Assembly (NCBI RefSeq): GCF_009741925.1
Contig: NZ_WPCC01000012.1
Span: 1 to 64,000 of the forward strand
Direction: 5' to 3'
Source: Natronomonas sp. CBA1123
GTDB lineage: Archaea; Halobacteriota; Halobacteria; Halobacteriales; Haloarculaceae
Length of the DNA stretch: 64,000 nt
Under the pieces are notes generated by a model, which had not been told where the DNA came from, ran no database searches, and saw nothing but the letters and a program-made list of their open reading frames with translations. The translations under genes were made by a program, and so were the position numbers. Positions 1 through 8,997 of the stretch are shown here, in pieces (positions within the stretch are counted from its first letter, which is position 1; each line of letters opens with the position of its first letter).

Positions 1-1265
1 GACGACCATCGGGTAGGCACGGTCGGCGCGTTCCTGTTCGTCGTCGTCTGCGTCGTCGGTGGCGCCGTAGTAGACCGCGCTCGAAGCGGTCGAACTCGTC
101 GACGAGTCGGTCGATGTCGCCGACGCTGAAGTCCCGCTGTTTCTTCGGGCAGCGCGCCGATGACGACCGGGCCGAGAAAGCCACCGATTTCGCCGACGGC
201 GAAGACGACGCCGACCGCGGTGCCGGTCAGTTTCGCGCCGATACCTTCCAACTCGACCGGCACCGCACGGATGAGCGGCGAGAGCCCGCCCATCCCGAGT
301 CCGATGGCGACGACCGGCGCGACGAGCAACAGGACGGCCGCGGGTTCGGCGAGCAGGCCGACGACCCCGAAACAGGCGAGGACGGCACAGGCGACCAACG
401 TCGCCCGCCTGCGACCGAAGCGCTCTGCGAGCGCCGGAATCGTCAACACGCCGACGACCTGTCCGACGACGAGCGTGCTGGCGATGGTGCCCGCGAGGTC
501 CGCCGAGACTCCCCGCGTTTCGAGTATCGTCACCAGCCACCCCTGTATCCCGTGGAGGACGAACAGGTACATCGTCCCCAAGAGGACGAGCAACCGGAGG
601 TCGCGGTGGCTGAGGACGGCCCGAACGTCGTCGACCAGCGAGGCGAGCGTGAGGTCGCCGTCGACCTCGGTTTCGTGGACCCCAGCGGGAACGTACCACG
701 CCGCGATAGCCCACACCGCAGCGACGGCGAGTGTGGCGATGCCGCTGTACAGGAACAGCGGCCGCCAACCGCCCAGCGCCGGGCCGATGACGGGGCGGCC
801 GAACGCGAAGACGGTCGCACTCCCGACGTAGGAGCCGACGAGATACACCGACGCCGCCCGCCCCACGCGGTCGGCGGGATACAACTCCGAGGCGAGTTTG
901 GGCAACCCGAAGGTGAGTCCCGTCGCGCCGACGCCGAGCAGCAGCGTCAGCGCCAGCATCGACGGGAATTCGGGGGCAAAGGACCGAGTCAACTGCCCGA
1001 GGCCGGCGAGTGCGATGCCCAAGCCGACGCCCACCCGCGCGCCGAGTCGGTCGACGAGCAGACCGCTCGCGAGACCGAGCGGGATGTAGGTCAGCGGCAC
1101 CGCCCCCGCCAGCACGCCCGCCTGCGTCCCGGTCAATCCGAGGTCGTCGATGACGGGCTGGAGGTAGGCGGGCAGCGAAAACCAGACGAACAGCAGCGCC
1201 CCGTAGCCGAGGCCACCGAGTACCAACAGCGCGGCGTTCTCGACGCGAGTCGGTGGCCGTGTCAT
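1..1265 (-). CDS. MFS transporter, 3' end disrupted and running off the window
   Basis: Major facilitator superfamily permease of the CynX/NimT-like type, in the cytoplasmic membrane; substrate unknown. It starts at ATG 1265 with MTRPPTRVENAALLVLG and shows about eleven hydrophobic helices, including the conserved loop GLASGLLVDRLGARVG between helices 2 and 3 and a second-half loop ALAERFGRRRATL. The last recognisable helix ends with GFLGPVVIGAL near 153. Beyond that the MFS frame turns arginine-rich without a stop, while neighbouring frames carry ordinary acidic haloarchaeal protein (KKQRDFSVGDIDRLVDEF, then VYYGATDDADDDEQERA). Helix 12 is missing, so the gene is frame-disrupted, fused or mis-assembled at this edge. 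Confidence 0.75.
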   Translation of the reverse strand, partial: MTRPPTRVENAALLVLGGLGYGALLFVWFSLPAYLQPVIDDLGLTGTQAGVLAGAVPLTYIPLGLASGLLVDRLGARVGVGLGIALAGLGQLTRSFAPEFPSMLALTLLLGVGATGLTFGLPKLASELYPADRVGRAASVYLVGSYVGSATVFAFGRPVIGPALGGWRPLFLYSGIATLAVAAVWAIAAWYVPAGVHETEVDGDLTLASLVDDVRAVLSHRDLRLLVLLGTMYLFVLHGIQGWLVTILETRGVSADLAGTIASTLVVGQVVGVLTIPALAERFGRRRATLVACAVLACFGVVGLLAEPAAVLLLVAPVVAIGLGMGGLSPLIRAVPVELEGIGAKLTGTAVGVVFAVGEIGGFLGPVVIGALPEETAGLQRRRHRPTRRRVRPLRARSTTAPPTTQTTTNRNAPTVPTRWS

Positions 1266-1344
1266 TGTCGGGGGTTCGAACAGCACCCCGATAGTCCCTG
1301 CTGAATCCGTCCGCGACAGAGGTTCAATCCATGAGGCGAGGAGA

Positions 1345-1371
1345 CCAAATTTATGTCAGGCAACAATTTGG
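1345..1371. promoter_or_regulatory. 7+7 bp inverted repeat over the promoter of the 1378 gene
   Basis: CCAAATT (1345-1351) and AATTTGG (1365-1371) are perfect inverted copies separated by 13 bases. The AT-rich left arm (AAATTTAT) sits about 25-30 bases before the GTG at 1378, where an archaeal TATA box of a leaderless transcript is expected. A repressor site overlapping the TATA element is the simplest reading; no adjacent regulator gene is present. Confidence 0.35.
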
Positions 1372-1377
1372 AGAGAT

Positions 1378-1911
1378 GTGACAGTTGCCAGCGGCAATCG
1401 GAGTGTGCGGACAATGGCGACCGTCTGGTTCGTCGCCCTCCTCGGCTGGAGTGTCTTCGTCTCCGGCATCACCTTCGGTCCGTTGTTCGGCGAGTGGCCG
1501 GACTGGGCACGGTTCGTCGCCGTCCAAGCGCTTTCGTTCCCCGTGTTCCTCCCAGCGTTTCAGTTCACGTACGCTGAGCGTCAGCCGCGACTCGTCGCGC
1601 TGTTCGCCGTCCCGTCGGCGGTCGCTATGGCTGGACGGCTCGCGTCTATCACTTGGTCACGGCTGTCGGCAGAATTATTTGTTGACCTGCTCCCGTTTGC
1701 CGCCCTTTTCGCGGGCGCGTTCGCACTCTCGTGGTGCGTCCTCGGATACGCAGTCGGCACCGCACTACAATGGCAACGGGCCGGTAGGCCAGTCCCCAAG
1801 CGAACGCTGGCTCGCGCCTGTATGATAGTCGTGTTTCCGTCGGTGTTCGTCTTCATCTCACAGGTGTTGTACTGGTCGATTTTCGTAATCGGACTGGGTG
1901 ATTCGCTGTGA
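1378..1911 (+). CDS. Membrane protein of unknown function
   Basis: Unrecognised integral membrane protein of 177 residues. About five hydrophobic segments are visible: VWFVALLGWSVFVSGITF, the segment around AVQALSFPVFLPAF, LVALFAVPSAVAMAG, LLPFAALFAGAFALSWCVLG and CMIVVFPSVFVFISQVLY. GTG 1378 is chosen because an AT-rich box lies about 27 bases upstream, as for a leaderless transcript; ATG 1414 is an alternative that trims 12 residues. Its TGA overlaps the GTG of the next gene by four bases (GTGA), so the two are co-translated and probably work together. Confidence 0.7.
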   Translation: MTVASGNRSVRTMATVWFVALLGWSVFVSGITFGPLFGEWPDWARFVAVQALSFPVFLPAFQFTYAERQPRLVALFAVPSAVAMAGRLASITWSRLSAELFVDLLPFAALFAGAFALSWCVLGYAVGTALQWQRAGRPVPKRTLARACMIVVFPSVFVFISQVLYWSIFVIGLGDSL

Positions 1912-2465
1912 GCGACACGTCACCCTCCGCCGGAGTTTCGCCGGATGTGGCCGCCGCCGTACTGTTGGTGACGACGCTTTTCGTCTCGGTGGCTATCGTT
2001 GGCGGGCTGTGGAGTCTCGGTACCGGCACCCAGCCGGGCGACAGCGTGCCGAACGTGAACTGGGAACCCGAACAGGCGACGACGAATCTCACCGTTGACG
2101 GCGAGCGAATCGAAGTGAAACGAGTGACGTTCCGCCACATGGGCGGCGACACCGTCGATGCCGATAGACTGCGACTCTACGTCTATCGGAACGATACCGA
2201 GCCGGAAGCCGGAATCGGCCCAGGCGCCAGCGTCGCCCGCTTCGATAGCGAGGCGGTGACGAAAGGGGACGCCGTTTCGGTGGTCGGCGGAGCAACCGTT
2301 GACGAAAACGAGACGTTGGGTGGCTTCGCCATCGAATCCGTCGGTGGCGAACGCCGACTCACCAACGAGAACAGCGTGGTCGAACTCCGAACGGGCGATG
2401 CCGTCCGGCTCGTCTGGAGTGACGGCAAGCAGTCGGCGACGCTCTACATCGAAGAGGTCGAGTGA
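1908..2465 (+). CDS. Secreted or anchored pilin-like protein
   Basis: A 185-residue protein with one N-terminal hydrophobic helix (about residues 13-37, AVLLVTTLFVSVAIVGGLW) preceded by a short hydrophilic stretch containing GVSP. This resembles haloarchaeal type IV pilin-like proteins, which start with xGVSPVIxxxLM. The rest is an acidic, beta-rich extracellular domain (NLTVDGERIEV..., VVELRTGDAVRLVWSDG). It starts with GTG, overlapping the upstream membrane protein gene by four bases. No pilus assembly ATPase or platform gene is nearby, so a pilus role is unproven. Confidence 0.6.
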   Translation: MSDTSPSAGVSPDVAAAVLLVTTLFVSVAIVGGLWSLGTGTQPGDSVPNVNWEPEQATTNLTVDGERIEVKRVTFRHMGGDTVDADRLRLYVYRNDTEPEAGIGPGASVARFDSEAVTKGDAVSVVGGATVDENETLGGFAIESVGGERRLTNENSVVELRTGDAVRLVWSDGKQSATLYIEEVE

Positions 2466-2471
2466 GGACGT

Positions 2472-3197
2472 TCAGAATTCGACTATCTCTCCGTCTTCGG
2501 GTATCGTCACGCCCTCGACGGCCGCTCGCAGGTCGGCCCGCGTGACCAAGCAGTGGTTGATAGCGTCCATGTGGTCGGCGATAACGGGCACGTCGTCGTC
2601 GACGGCCGCCCGGACCGACGCAACGTCGTCTTCGTCCATCGTGATGGGTTCGCCCTCGACGAACCGGGCCCCGCCGGCGTTGACGACGACGGCGTCGAAG
2701 TCGTAGGCATCGATGGTTTCGGCGACGGCGTCGTACCAGACGGTGTCGCCGGCGAGATACAGCGACTCCGCGCCCTCGAAGACGACGCCGAGGACGGGCG
2801 CCATCTTCTCTGCCAACTCGCCGTGGCCGTGGCGGGCCGGCGTCGGTTCGAGTATCACGTCGCCGAACGAGTGGTGGATATCGAGCGGTCGGACGTCCTC
2901 GAAGCCCTCCTCGCGGAACTCGTCGGCCTCCTCGGGATGGCAGAACAGCGGTATCTCGCGGTCGAGGAACTCCCGGGCGGCGTCGTCGAAGTGGTCGCGG
3001 TGACGGTGGGTGACGACGACCGCGTCGTGTGTGAGGTCGACGTCCGGGCGTTCGACGAGCGGGTTCTCGCGGTCGTTGGGCGTGTTCGGAATCGGCGGGA
3101 TGTCGCCCGGTTCGCCGAGCATCGGGTCGACGAGGAACGTCGTCTCCCCCAACGTGACGAGCAACGTGGCGTGGCGGACGAGTTGAACGGTAGGCAT
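2472..3197 (-). CDS. MBL-fold metal-dependent hydrolase (UlaG-like)
   Basis: Metallo-beta-lactamase fold hydrolase of 241 residues in the cytosol; substrate unknown. The signature THRHRDHFD (about residues 63-71) supplies the HxHxDH metal ligands, and later ligands are ARHGHG, LAGDTVW and ADHMDAINH. The short N-terminus (MPTVQLVRHATLLVTLG) goes straight into the fold, as in the UlaG/L-ascorbate-6-phosphate lactonase-like group. It is convergent with the pilin-like gene, with six bases between stops, and stands alone, so context gives no substrate. Confidence 0.85.
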   Translation of the reverse strand: MPTVQLVRHATLLVTLGETTFLVDPMLGEPGDIPPIPNTPNDRENPLVERPDVDLTHDAVVVTHRHRDHFDDAAREFLDREIPLFCHPEEADEFREEGFEDVRPLDIHHSFGDVILEPTPARHGHGELAEKMAPVLGVVFEGAESLYLAGDTVWYDAVAETIDAYDFDAVVVNAGGARFVEGEPITMDEDDVASVRAAVDDDVPVIADHMDAINHCLVTRADLRAAVEGVTIPEDGEIVEF

Positions 3198-3379
3198 ACC
3201 GTCACCAGTACCGAGGGCGCCCTAACTATTGGTGTGCCGGCAGGCCTCGAATCGGCCGATACGCCGCCTGTGATTTTCCGGGTTAAATTATAAACGCGTT
3301 TGGCCATCCCCGTTCTACGATGAATGGTTTAGATAAATAGCCGAAAGCGTTAACATTTGCTAACAGTTGTTCACTAGTT

Positions 3380-4834
3380 ATGAACAGCGACCGCCGGCGT
3401 ATCGCGTCCGGCACACCGGGCCTGGACGAGGTGCTTAGAGGCGGGTTTATCCACGGACAGACCGGCATCATCAACGGCGGGCCGGGCACCGGGAAGACGA
3501 TTCTCGCGTTGCAGTTTCTCACCGCGGCCGACGGGCCGAGCCTCTACATCGGCTTCGAGGAGCGGGAGGCCGACATCAGACGGAACGCCGAACAGCTCGG
3601 CATCGACCTCTCGGGAGTGACGATACTCGACCTCAGCGCCGGTGGCGAGCGGTTCTTCTCCGAGGACTCCTACAGCGTGTTCCCGGCCGAGGAGGTCGAA
3701 GGCGAGGACCTACTGGAGCGCATCGCGGCGGCCATCGACGAGGAGGAGCCGGAGCGACTCGTCGTCGACCCGCTGTCGGAGTTGCGGTCGCTGCTGCCCG
3801 ACGAGTACCAGTTCCGGCGCAACATCTCCTCGCTCATCAACGAACTCAAAGAGCGGGAGACGACGACGCTGTGTACGACCCAACCGATGGAGGGGAGCGC
3901 CGAACAAGACCTCAAGTTCCTCGGCGATTTGACCATCGAAATCCAACGGACGGTCGACCACCGCACGCTGGAGGTGACGAAGTTCCGTGGCTCGGGGTCC
4001 GCAGACGGCCGTCACACCTATTGCATCCGGTCGGGAGCGGGCGCCCGCGTGTATCCGAAGCTCATCCCCGGGGACCACCAACGCGAGCGGTCGCGCGACC
4101 AACTGTCGGCCGGCATCGGGGAACTCGACGACCTCCTCGGCGGCGGCATCGAACAGGGTTCGGTCACCGTCGTCTCCGGCCCCTCGGGTGCCGGCAAGAC
4201 CACGCTGGGGTCGCTGTTTCTTGAGGCCGCCGGCGAGCGCGGCGAGGACAGCGTCGGCTATCTCTTCGAGGAGTTGAAATCGGACTACCTGTATCGGTCC
4301 GGAGAAATCGACATCGGCGTCGAACCGCTCGTCGACGACGGTGTCGTCAGAATCGAGGAAATCGAGTCGCTGACCCAAAGCCCCGACGAGTTCGCACACC
4401 ACATCCGGACGGCCGTCGAAGAGGAGGGCGTCGAAGTCGTCATGATAGACGGCATCACCGGCTACCGACTCGGTCTCCGTGGCGAGGACTCACAGGCCGA
4501 ACTCACCCGCGAACTCCACGCCCTGTGTCGCTACCTCAAGCGAATGGGTGTCACCGTCATCCTCGTCGAGGAAGTCGAGAACATCACCGGTGACCTCTCG
4601 GCGACCGACGAGCAAATCAGCTATCTCGCCGACAACATCCTGTTTCTCCGGTATCTGGAAACCAACGGCGAGATTCGGAAGACGGTCGGCGTGTTGAAAA
4701 AGCGCTTCGGCGACTTCGAGCAGTCGCTGCGGGAGTTCGAGATAACCGACTCCGGCGTCGAGGTCGGGCCGAAACTGACTGGGATGCGGGGTATTCTGAC
4801 CGGCATTCCCGAGCCAGCTGACGAGTCCGGCTGA
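3380..4834 (+). CDS. KaiC-like tandem RecA ATPase
   Basis: A 484-residue protein of the KaiC/RadA-like family with two RecA-type domains in tandem. Walker A motifs are GGPGTGKT (about 33-40) and GPSGAGKT (about 266-273); Walker B-like strands are RLVVDPLSEL and VVMIDGITGY. The C-terminal half continues with LRYLETNGEIRKTVGVLKKRFGDFE, typical of haloarchaeal KaiC-like proteins (HTR-like ATPases). A spaced TAACA direct repeat and an AT-rich box (about 3331-3340) precede ATG 3380. The stop TGA shares one base with the ATG of the LOV histidine kinase, so the pair is one operon. True circadian function is not implied: no KaiA or KaiB is present. Confidence 0.88.
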   Translation: MNSDRRRIASGTPGLDEVLRGGFIHGQTGIINGGPGTGKTILALQFLTAADGPSLYIGFEEREADIRRNAEQLGIDLSGVTILDLSAGGERFFSEDSYSVFPAEEVEGEDLLERIAAAIDEEEPERLVVDPLSELRSLLPDEYQFRRNISSLINELKERETTTLCTTQPMEGSAEQDLKFLGDLTIEIQRTVDHRTLEVTKFRGSGSADGRHTYCIRSGAGARVYPKLIPGDHQRERSRDQLSAGIGELDDLLGGGIEQGSVTVVSGPSGAGKTTLGSLFLEAAGERGEDSVGYLFEELKSDYLYRSGEIDIGVEPLVDDGVVRIEEIESLTQSPDEFAHHIRTAVEEEGVEVVMIDGITGYRLGLRGEDSQAELTRELHALCRYLKRMGVTVILVEEVENITGDLSATDEQISYLADNILFLRYLETNGEIRKTVGVLKKRFGDFEQSLREFEITDSGVEVGPKLTGMRGILTGIPEPADESG

Positions 4835-6687
4835 TGGACCCGCTGGATGGCCCCTCGCCGAAGTTGTATCCGAGGCCCGATAGCGACGACAGTGGCGACG
4901 GGATTTCCAATAGTACACCACAAATCGCTCTCGGAGTCACCCAGCAACGGGACAGGGAGTTGTTGGAGTCGCTCCTCTCGACGTTCGAGGTGACCGACCT
5001 CGCCGACCCCGTTCCAGAGCGGACCGACCTGTGTATCGTCGGTACTGATGCTCTGGCTGCGTTCCGCGGGGCGCTACGGGAGTGGAAAACACGGGAGCGG
5101 CCGGCCACGGCACCGGTGTTGCTGCTGACGACCGACTCGGCCGAGGACGCGTGGCGTCGCCACGAGGAGTCCGTCGGCGAGTTACTCGATGGCATCCAGC
5201 CGATTCCGGCGCCGAGACGGGCGATTCGCTCCCGCGTCGACGGACTGTTGGCGACGCGCCGACACTCGTTGATGTCGCGGCAGCGCCAGCGGGAACTCGA
5301 ACTGTACAAGCGAGCGATAGACAGCGCCGGCGTCGGCATCAGCATCGCCGATGCCGACAGAGACGATTTGCCGCTCGTCTACGTCAACGACGGGTTTCTC
5401 GATATGACGGGGTACGACCGAGAGGAGGTCATCGGTCGGAACTGTCGGTTCCTGCAGGGCGAGGACACGGACGAGGCGACTGTCGACGAGATACGGTCGG
5501 CGCTGGCCGACGAGCGGCCGGTGTCCGTCGAGATACGCAACTATCGGAAGTCGGGGCGGCCGTTCTGGAACGCCCTCGACATCATGCCGGTACGTGACGA
5601 CGACGGCGAGGTGACGCACTTCCTCGGGTTCCAGCGGGACATCACCGAACGAAAGCGTCGGGAGCGACTGCTCGAACAGTACGGGCGGATATTCGAGGCC
5701 GTCGAGGACCCGATTCTGATTTTGGACGAGCGGAATCGCATCGTCGAGACGAACCCGGCGGCCGACGACGCCTTCGGCACCGGGACATCGATTCCCGAGG
5801 GTACGCAAGCCGAACACCTCTTCGAGGGCGAACAGGCCGCGCAGTTCCGGGCGACGGCGTTGGCGGTTCGCTGGACCGGCAACTCCCGGACGGTCGAAGT
5901 AACGACCGACCCCGAGGGCGATGAGACGGTGTTTCAGTTCCGTTTCCAGCGACTGGAGGCGACGGAAGACTACAGCGAGCGAATCATCGCCGTCAGCCGC
6001 GATATCACGCGAATCCGGAAGTACCAGAACCGCCTGTCGGTGCTCGACAGAGTCCTCCGACACAACATCCGCAACAAACTGAACGTCGTCACGGGACTGG
6101 CGGAACTCCTCGAAAATAGCGGCGACGAGGAGGTGGCGGCGATAGCGGAGGACATCGATACGGCGGCGTCGGACCTGTTGGGGATTGCCGACTCCGCCCG
6201 CGCCTTCAACCGGAGTATCGACCCCGCCGAACCGCGGACGCAGGAACTCGACCTCTCGGCGTTCGTCCGCGAAGTGGGTGCGGAACTCCGCGAGAGTCAC
6301 TCCGACACCGACATCGACATCTCGGTTCCCGAGGCCGCCCCGGCCGTCTGCCCAGCGACGATTCGACTCTGTCTGAAACACGTCGTCGAAAACGCAATCG
6401 AGCATACGACTGCCCCCGACCCCCGAGTGGAAATCGAGGTCGAGGACACCGACGAGTGGGTCGACCTCCGCGTCAGCGACCACGGCCCCGGGTTCTCCGA
6501 GCGCGAGCGGCGGGCGCTGACCAGCGGCGCGGAACGCCCACTGGAGCACCTTCAGGGTGTCACACTCTGGCTCGTTCGGTGGGCCGTCATAAACGCGGGC
6601 GGCCGACTCGACATCCGCGACCGTCCCGAAGGCGGGGCGACCGTCGTCATCCGGCTTCCGCCGGCCGAGCGTCCCGCTACCGTGTAG
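4834..6687 (+). CDS. LOV-PAS sensor histidine kinase (putative blue-light receptor)
   Basis: A 617-residue soluble sensor kinase. Residues 30-145 form a receiver-like N-terminal region (DLCIVGTDAL, APVLLLTT). Residues about 155-272 are a LOV domain with the whole flavin signature: GRNCRFLQ (201-208, photo-adduct Cys204), NYRKSGRPFWNAL, and FLGFQRDIT with the signalling glutamine. A second PAS follows (about 275-390), then an H-box LRHNIRNKLN (His410) and an ATPase domain with ENAIEHTTA and SDHGPGFSE. No transmembrane helix is seen. Co-transcribed with the KaiC-like gene, with overlapping stop and start. A LOV domain binds FMN and senses blue light in all characterised families; the output partner is unknown. 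Confidence 0.9.
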   Translation: MDPLDGPSPKLYPRPDSDDSGDGISNSTPQIALGVTQQRDRELLESLLSTFEVTDLADPVPERTDLCIVGTDALAAFRGALREWKTRERPATAPVLLLTTDSAEDAWRRHEESVGELLDGIQPIPAPRRAIRSRVDGLLATRRHSLMSRQRQRELELYKRAIDSAGVGISIADADRDDLPLVYVNDGFLDMTGYDREEVIGRNCRFLQGEDTDEATVDEIRSALADERPVSVEIRNYRKSGRPFWNALDIMPVRDDDGEVTHFLGFQRDITERKRRERLLEQYGRIFEAVEDPILILDERNRIVETNPAADDAFGTGTSIPEGTQAEHLFEGEQAAQFRATALAVRWTGNSRTVEVTTDPEGDETVFQFRFQRLEATEDYSERIIAVSRDITRIRKYQNRLSVLDRVLRHNIRNKLNVVTGLAELLENSGDEEVAAIAEDIDTAASDLLGIADSARAFNRSIDPAEPRTQELDLSAFVREVGAELRESHSDTDIDISVPEAAPAVCPATIRLCLKHVVENAIEHTTAPDPRVEIEVEDTDEWVDLRVSDHGPGFSERERRALTSGAERPLEHLQGVTLWLVRWAVINAGGRLDIRDRPEGGATVVIRLPPAERPATV

Positions 6688-6745
6688 GGTAAACTCCCGT
6701 TCCGTGAAGCAAGATTTACCCCGCGGTGACCGATACGGGGGAGTG

Positions 6746-8296
6746 ATGACGAATCTGCTTGCAGATATCGAACAGCGCGCCGCGGAGATGCCCGACGCCA
6801 CGGCCATCGGCTTCCGTGGACAGGAGTTCAGCTACGGCGAGTTCTGGACACAGACCGGCCGATTCGCCAAAGCCCTCGCGGACTCGGGCGTCGAACCCGG
6901 CGACCGCGTCGGCGTCTATCTACCGAACCTCCCGCAGTACGTAATCGCCTTCCACGGGATTCTCCGGGCCGGCGGCATCGTCGTCCCGATGAATCCACAG
7001 TACAAGTCCCGCGAAATCAGCCACCTGCTGGGCGACAGCGGCGCGACGGCCGTCGTCGCGCTCGCTGACCTCGTCCCGCAGGTTCAGGAGGTACAGGACG
7101 ACACCGATGTTCACACCATCGTCAGCGTCGGCGGCGACGCCGACGGTGCAATCGAGTTCGAGGACTTCCTCGCCGACGAGGAACTCGACGTCGTCGACCG
7201 CGACGACGACGACGTGGCGTGTCAGCCGTACACCTCCGGGACGACCGGCACCCCGAAGGGCGTCCTTCTGACTCACCGGAACCTCGCCTTCGAGGCGCGT
7301 GCCTCCCCGAAGATTCACGACGGCATCTACGACGACGACAAGATGCTCGGCGTCCTCCCGCTGTTCCACATCTACGGGATGACGGTGACGATGCTGGCGA
7401 CGCTGTACGAGGGCGGCAGCTACTGGCCGATGGCCGAGTGGGACGCCGAGGCGGCGCTGGAACTCGTCGAGTCGGAGGGCATCACGCTGTTCCACGGCGT
7501 CCCCGCGATGTTCAACGACCTCGTGAACCACCCCGCGGCCGAGGAGCACGACCTCGCGTCGGTCCGGTTCGCCAACGCCGGCGGTTCCAGTCTCCCGCTG
7601 GAGGTCATGCGACAGTTCGAGGAGACGTTCGAACCCGACCTCATGGAGGGGTACGGCCTCACCGAGACGGCGCCGGTCACCCACGCCAACCGACCCGACG
7701 ACCGCCGCCCCGGCTCCATCGGCAAGCCGCTGCCGGGCGTCGAATCGAAGGTCGTCGACCACGACTTCGAGGAGGTCGACCCCGTCGAGCGCGGCCCCGT
7801 CGACGACGAGACGGCACTCGACGACGTGGTCGGCGAAATCGTCGTCTCCGGCCCGAACGTGATGAAGGAGTACTACAACCGACCCGGGGCCAACGAGGAG
7901 GCGTTCACCCATGAAAACGGCACCCGCTGGTTCCACACCGGCGACCTCGGCTACTACGACGAGGACGGCTTCTTCTTCATCGTCGACCGCGAGAAGCACA
8001 TGATAGTCACGGGCGGGTACAACGTCTACCCCCGCGAAGTCGAGGAGTTGCTGTTCGAACACCCCGATATCGCAGACGCGGCCGTCGTCGGCGTCCCCGA
8101 CGAGCGCCGTGGTGAGACGGTCACCGCCTTCGTCGTCAAGCGACCCGACGCCGAGGTGACCGCGGAGGAAATCAAGGAGTACGCCCTCGAGAACCTCGCG
8201 GCGTACAAACACCCACGGGAGGTCAACTTCGTCGACGAACTCCCGCGGACGACGACCGGAAAGGTCCAGAAGTTCGAGTTGGAGGACTTCGAGTAA
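6746..8296 (+). CDS. Long-chain fatty-acid--CoA ligase (AMP-forming)
   Basis: Acyl-adenylate-forming enzyme of 516 residues that activates a carboxylic acid, probably a fatty acid, with ATP and CoA in the cytosol. Visible motifs are the phosphate loop YTSGTTGTPKGVLLTH, GYGLTETAPVTH, the hinge TGDLGYYDEDGFFFIVDREKHMI, and the C-terminal catalytic lysine region TTTGKVQK. The start is ATG 6746, with a purine-rich GGGGGAG just before it; a GTG at 6704 would add 14 atypical residues. It is convergent with the TetR gene, leaving four bases between the two stops. Confidence 0.92.
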   Translation: MTNLLADIEQRAAEMPDATAIGFRGQEFSYGEFWTQTGRFAKALADSGVEPGDRVGVYLPNLPQYVIAFHGILRAGGIVVPMNPQYKSREISHLLGDSGATAVVALADLVPQVQEVQDDTDVHTIVSVGGDADGAIEFEDFLADEELDVVDRDDDDVACQPYTSGTTGTPKGVLLTHRNLAFEARASPKIHDGIYDDDKMLGVLPLFHIYGMTVTMLATLYEGGSYWPMAEWDAEAALELVESEGITLFHGVPAMFNDLVNHPAAEEHDLASVRFANAGGSSLPLEVMRQFEETFEPDLMEGYGLTETAPVTHANRPDDRRPGSIGKPLPGVESKVVDHDFEEVDPVERGPVDDETALDDVVGEIVVSGPNVMKEYYNRPGANEEAFTHENGTRWFHTGDLGYYDEDGFFFIVDREKHMIVTGGYNVYPREVEELLFEHPDIADAAVVGVPDERRGETVTAFVVKRPDAEVTAEEIKEYALENLAAYKHPREVNFVDELPRTTTGKVQKFELEDFE

Positions 8297-8299
8297 GGT

Positions 8300-8905
8300 T
8301 CAGTCCCCGTCCGGCCGATACAGGCGCGCTTCGAGACACGCGATGACCTCCTCGCGAACGGCTTCGAGCCACTCGTCGTCGTCGGACGTCGTGGTTCGGA
8401 CGAGTGCGCCGGCCAAGACGGTCTGTAGCGTCGCGGCGACGGCCTCCGGGTCGATATCGCGGAACTCCCCGGCTTCGATGCCGGCCTCGACGAGTTCGGT
8501 GAGACGGGCCTGAAACAGGCGGTCGCTCCGGGTGAAGTACTCCCGATACCGGTCGTCGTGGGCCGCCTGCGCCCGGAGTTCGACGAGCGCACGCATGAAT
8601 CGGAACTGTTCGTCGGGCAGTTCGCTTACGAGGAACACCGAAAGCGGCTCTTCGAGTCTGACCCGCGGGTCCTCGGATTCCGCCTCGACGAACGTCTCGT
8701 CGTAGCGCTCCAAGACGTACTCCAGACACGCCAACAGCAGTTCGTCCTTCCCGTCGTAGTGGTGATACACCAGCGACGTGCTCTTCTCGAAGTGGTCGCC
8801 GATTTTCTCGATGGTCAGGTCGCTGTAGCCGTGTCGACACAGCGCCTCGTAGGCCGCAGCCAGAATCTCCTCGCGCGTCGACGAGGCGTCCTCGAAGAAC
8901 TCCAT
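8300..8905 (-). CDS. TetR/AcrR family transcriptional regulator
   Basis: A 201-residue repressor. The N-terminal helix-turn-helix is clear: STREEILAAAYEALCRHGYSDLTIEKI followed by FEKSTSLVYHHYDGKDELL. The C-terminal two thirds is helical, with a probable ligand pocket. ATG 8905 (MEFFEDASSTREE) gives the usual short TetR N-terminus; an upstream start at 9013 would add 36 arginine-rich residues that do not fit. The divergent exporter genes begin 230 bases away, and a perfect 9+9 palindrome at 8998-9017 lies between them, so this protein probably controls itself and the exporter unit. Confidence 0.9.
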   Translation of the reverse strand: MEFFEDASSTREEILAAAYEALCRHGYSDLTIEKIGDHFEKSTSLVYHHYDGKDELLLACLEYVLERYDETFVEAESEDPRVRLEEPLSVFLVSELPDEQFRFMRALVELRAQAAHDDRYREYFTRSDRLFQARLTELVEAGIEAGEFRDIDPEAVAATLQTVLAGALVRTTTSDDDEWLEAVREEVIACLEARLYRPDGD

Positions 8906-8997
8906 CAGTGCAACCCCGTAGCGGCCGCCGCGACAAGTATCGAGTGGCCGTCGGGGGAGCGGCCGACGGTCGTCGCCGACGGGCGAGGCGAGTCGAA

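Noticed and set aside
3380-4834. A full Kai circadian clock
   Set aside because: Only a KaiC-like protein is present. KaiA and KaiB are absent, and haloarchaeal KaiC-like proteins are widespread without clocks.
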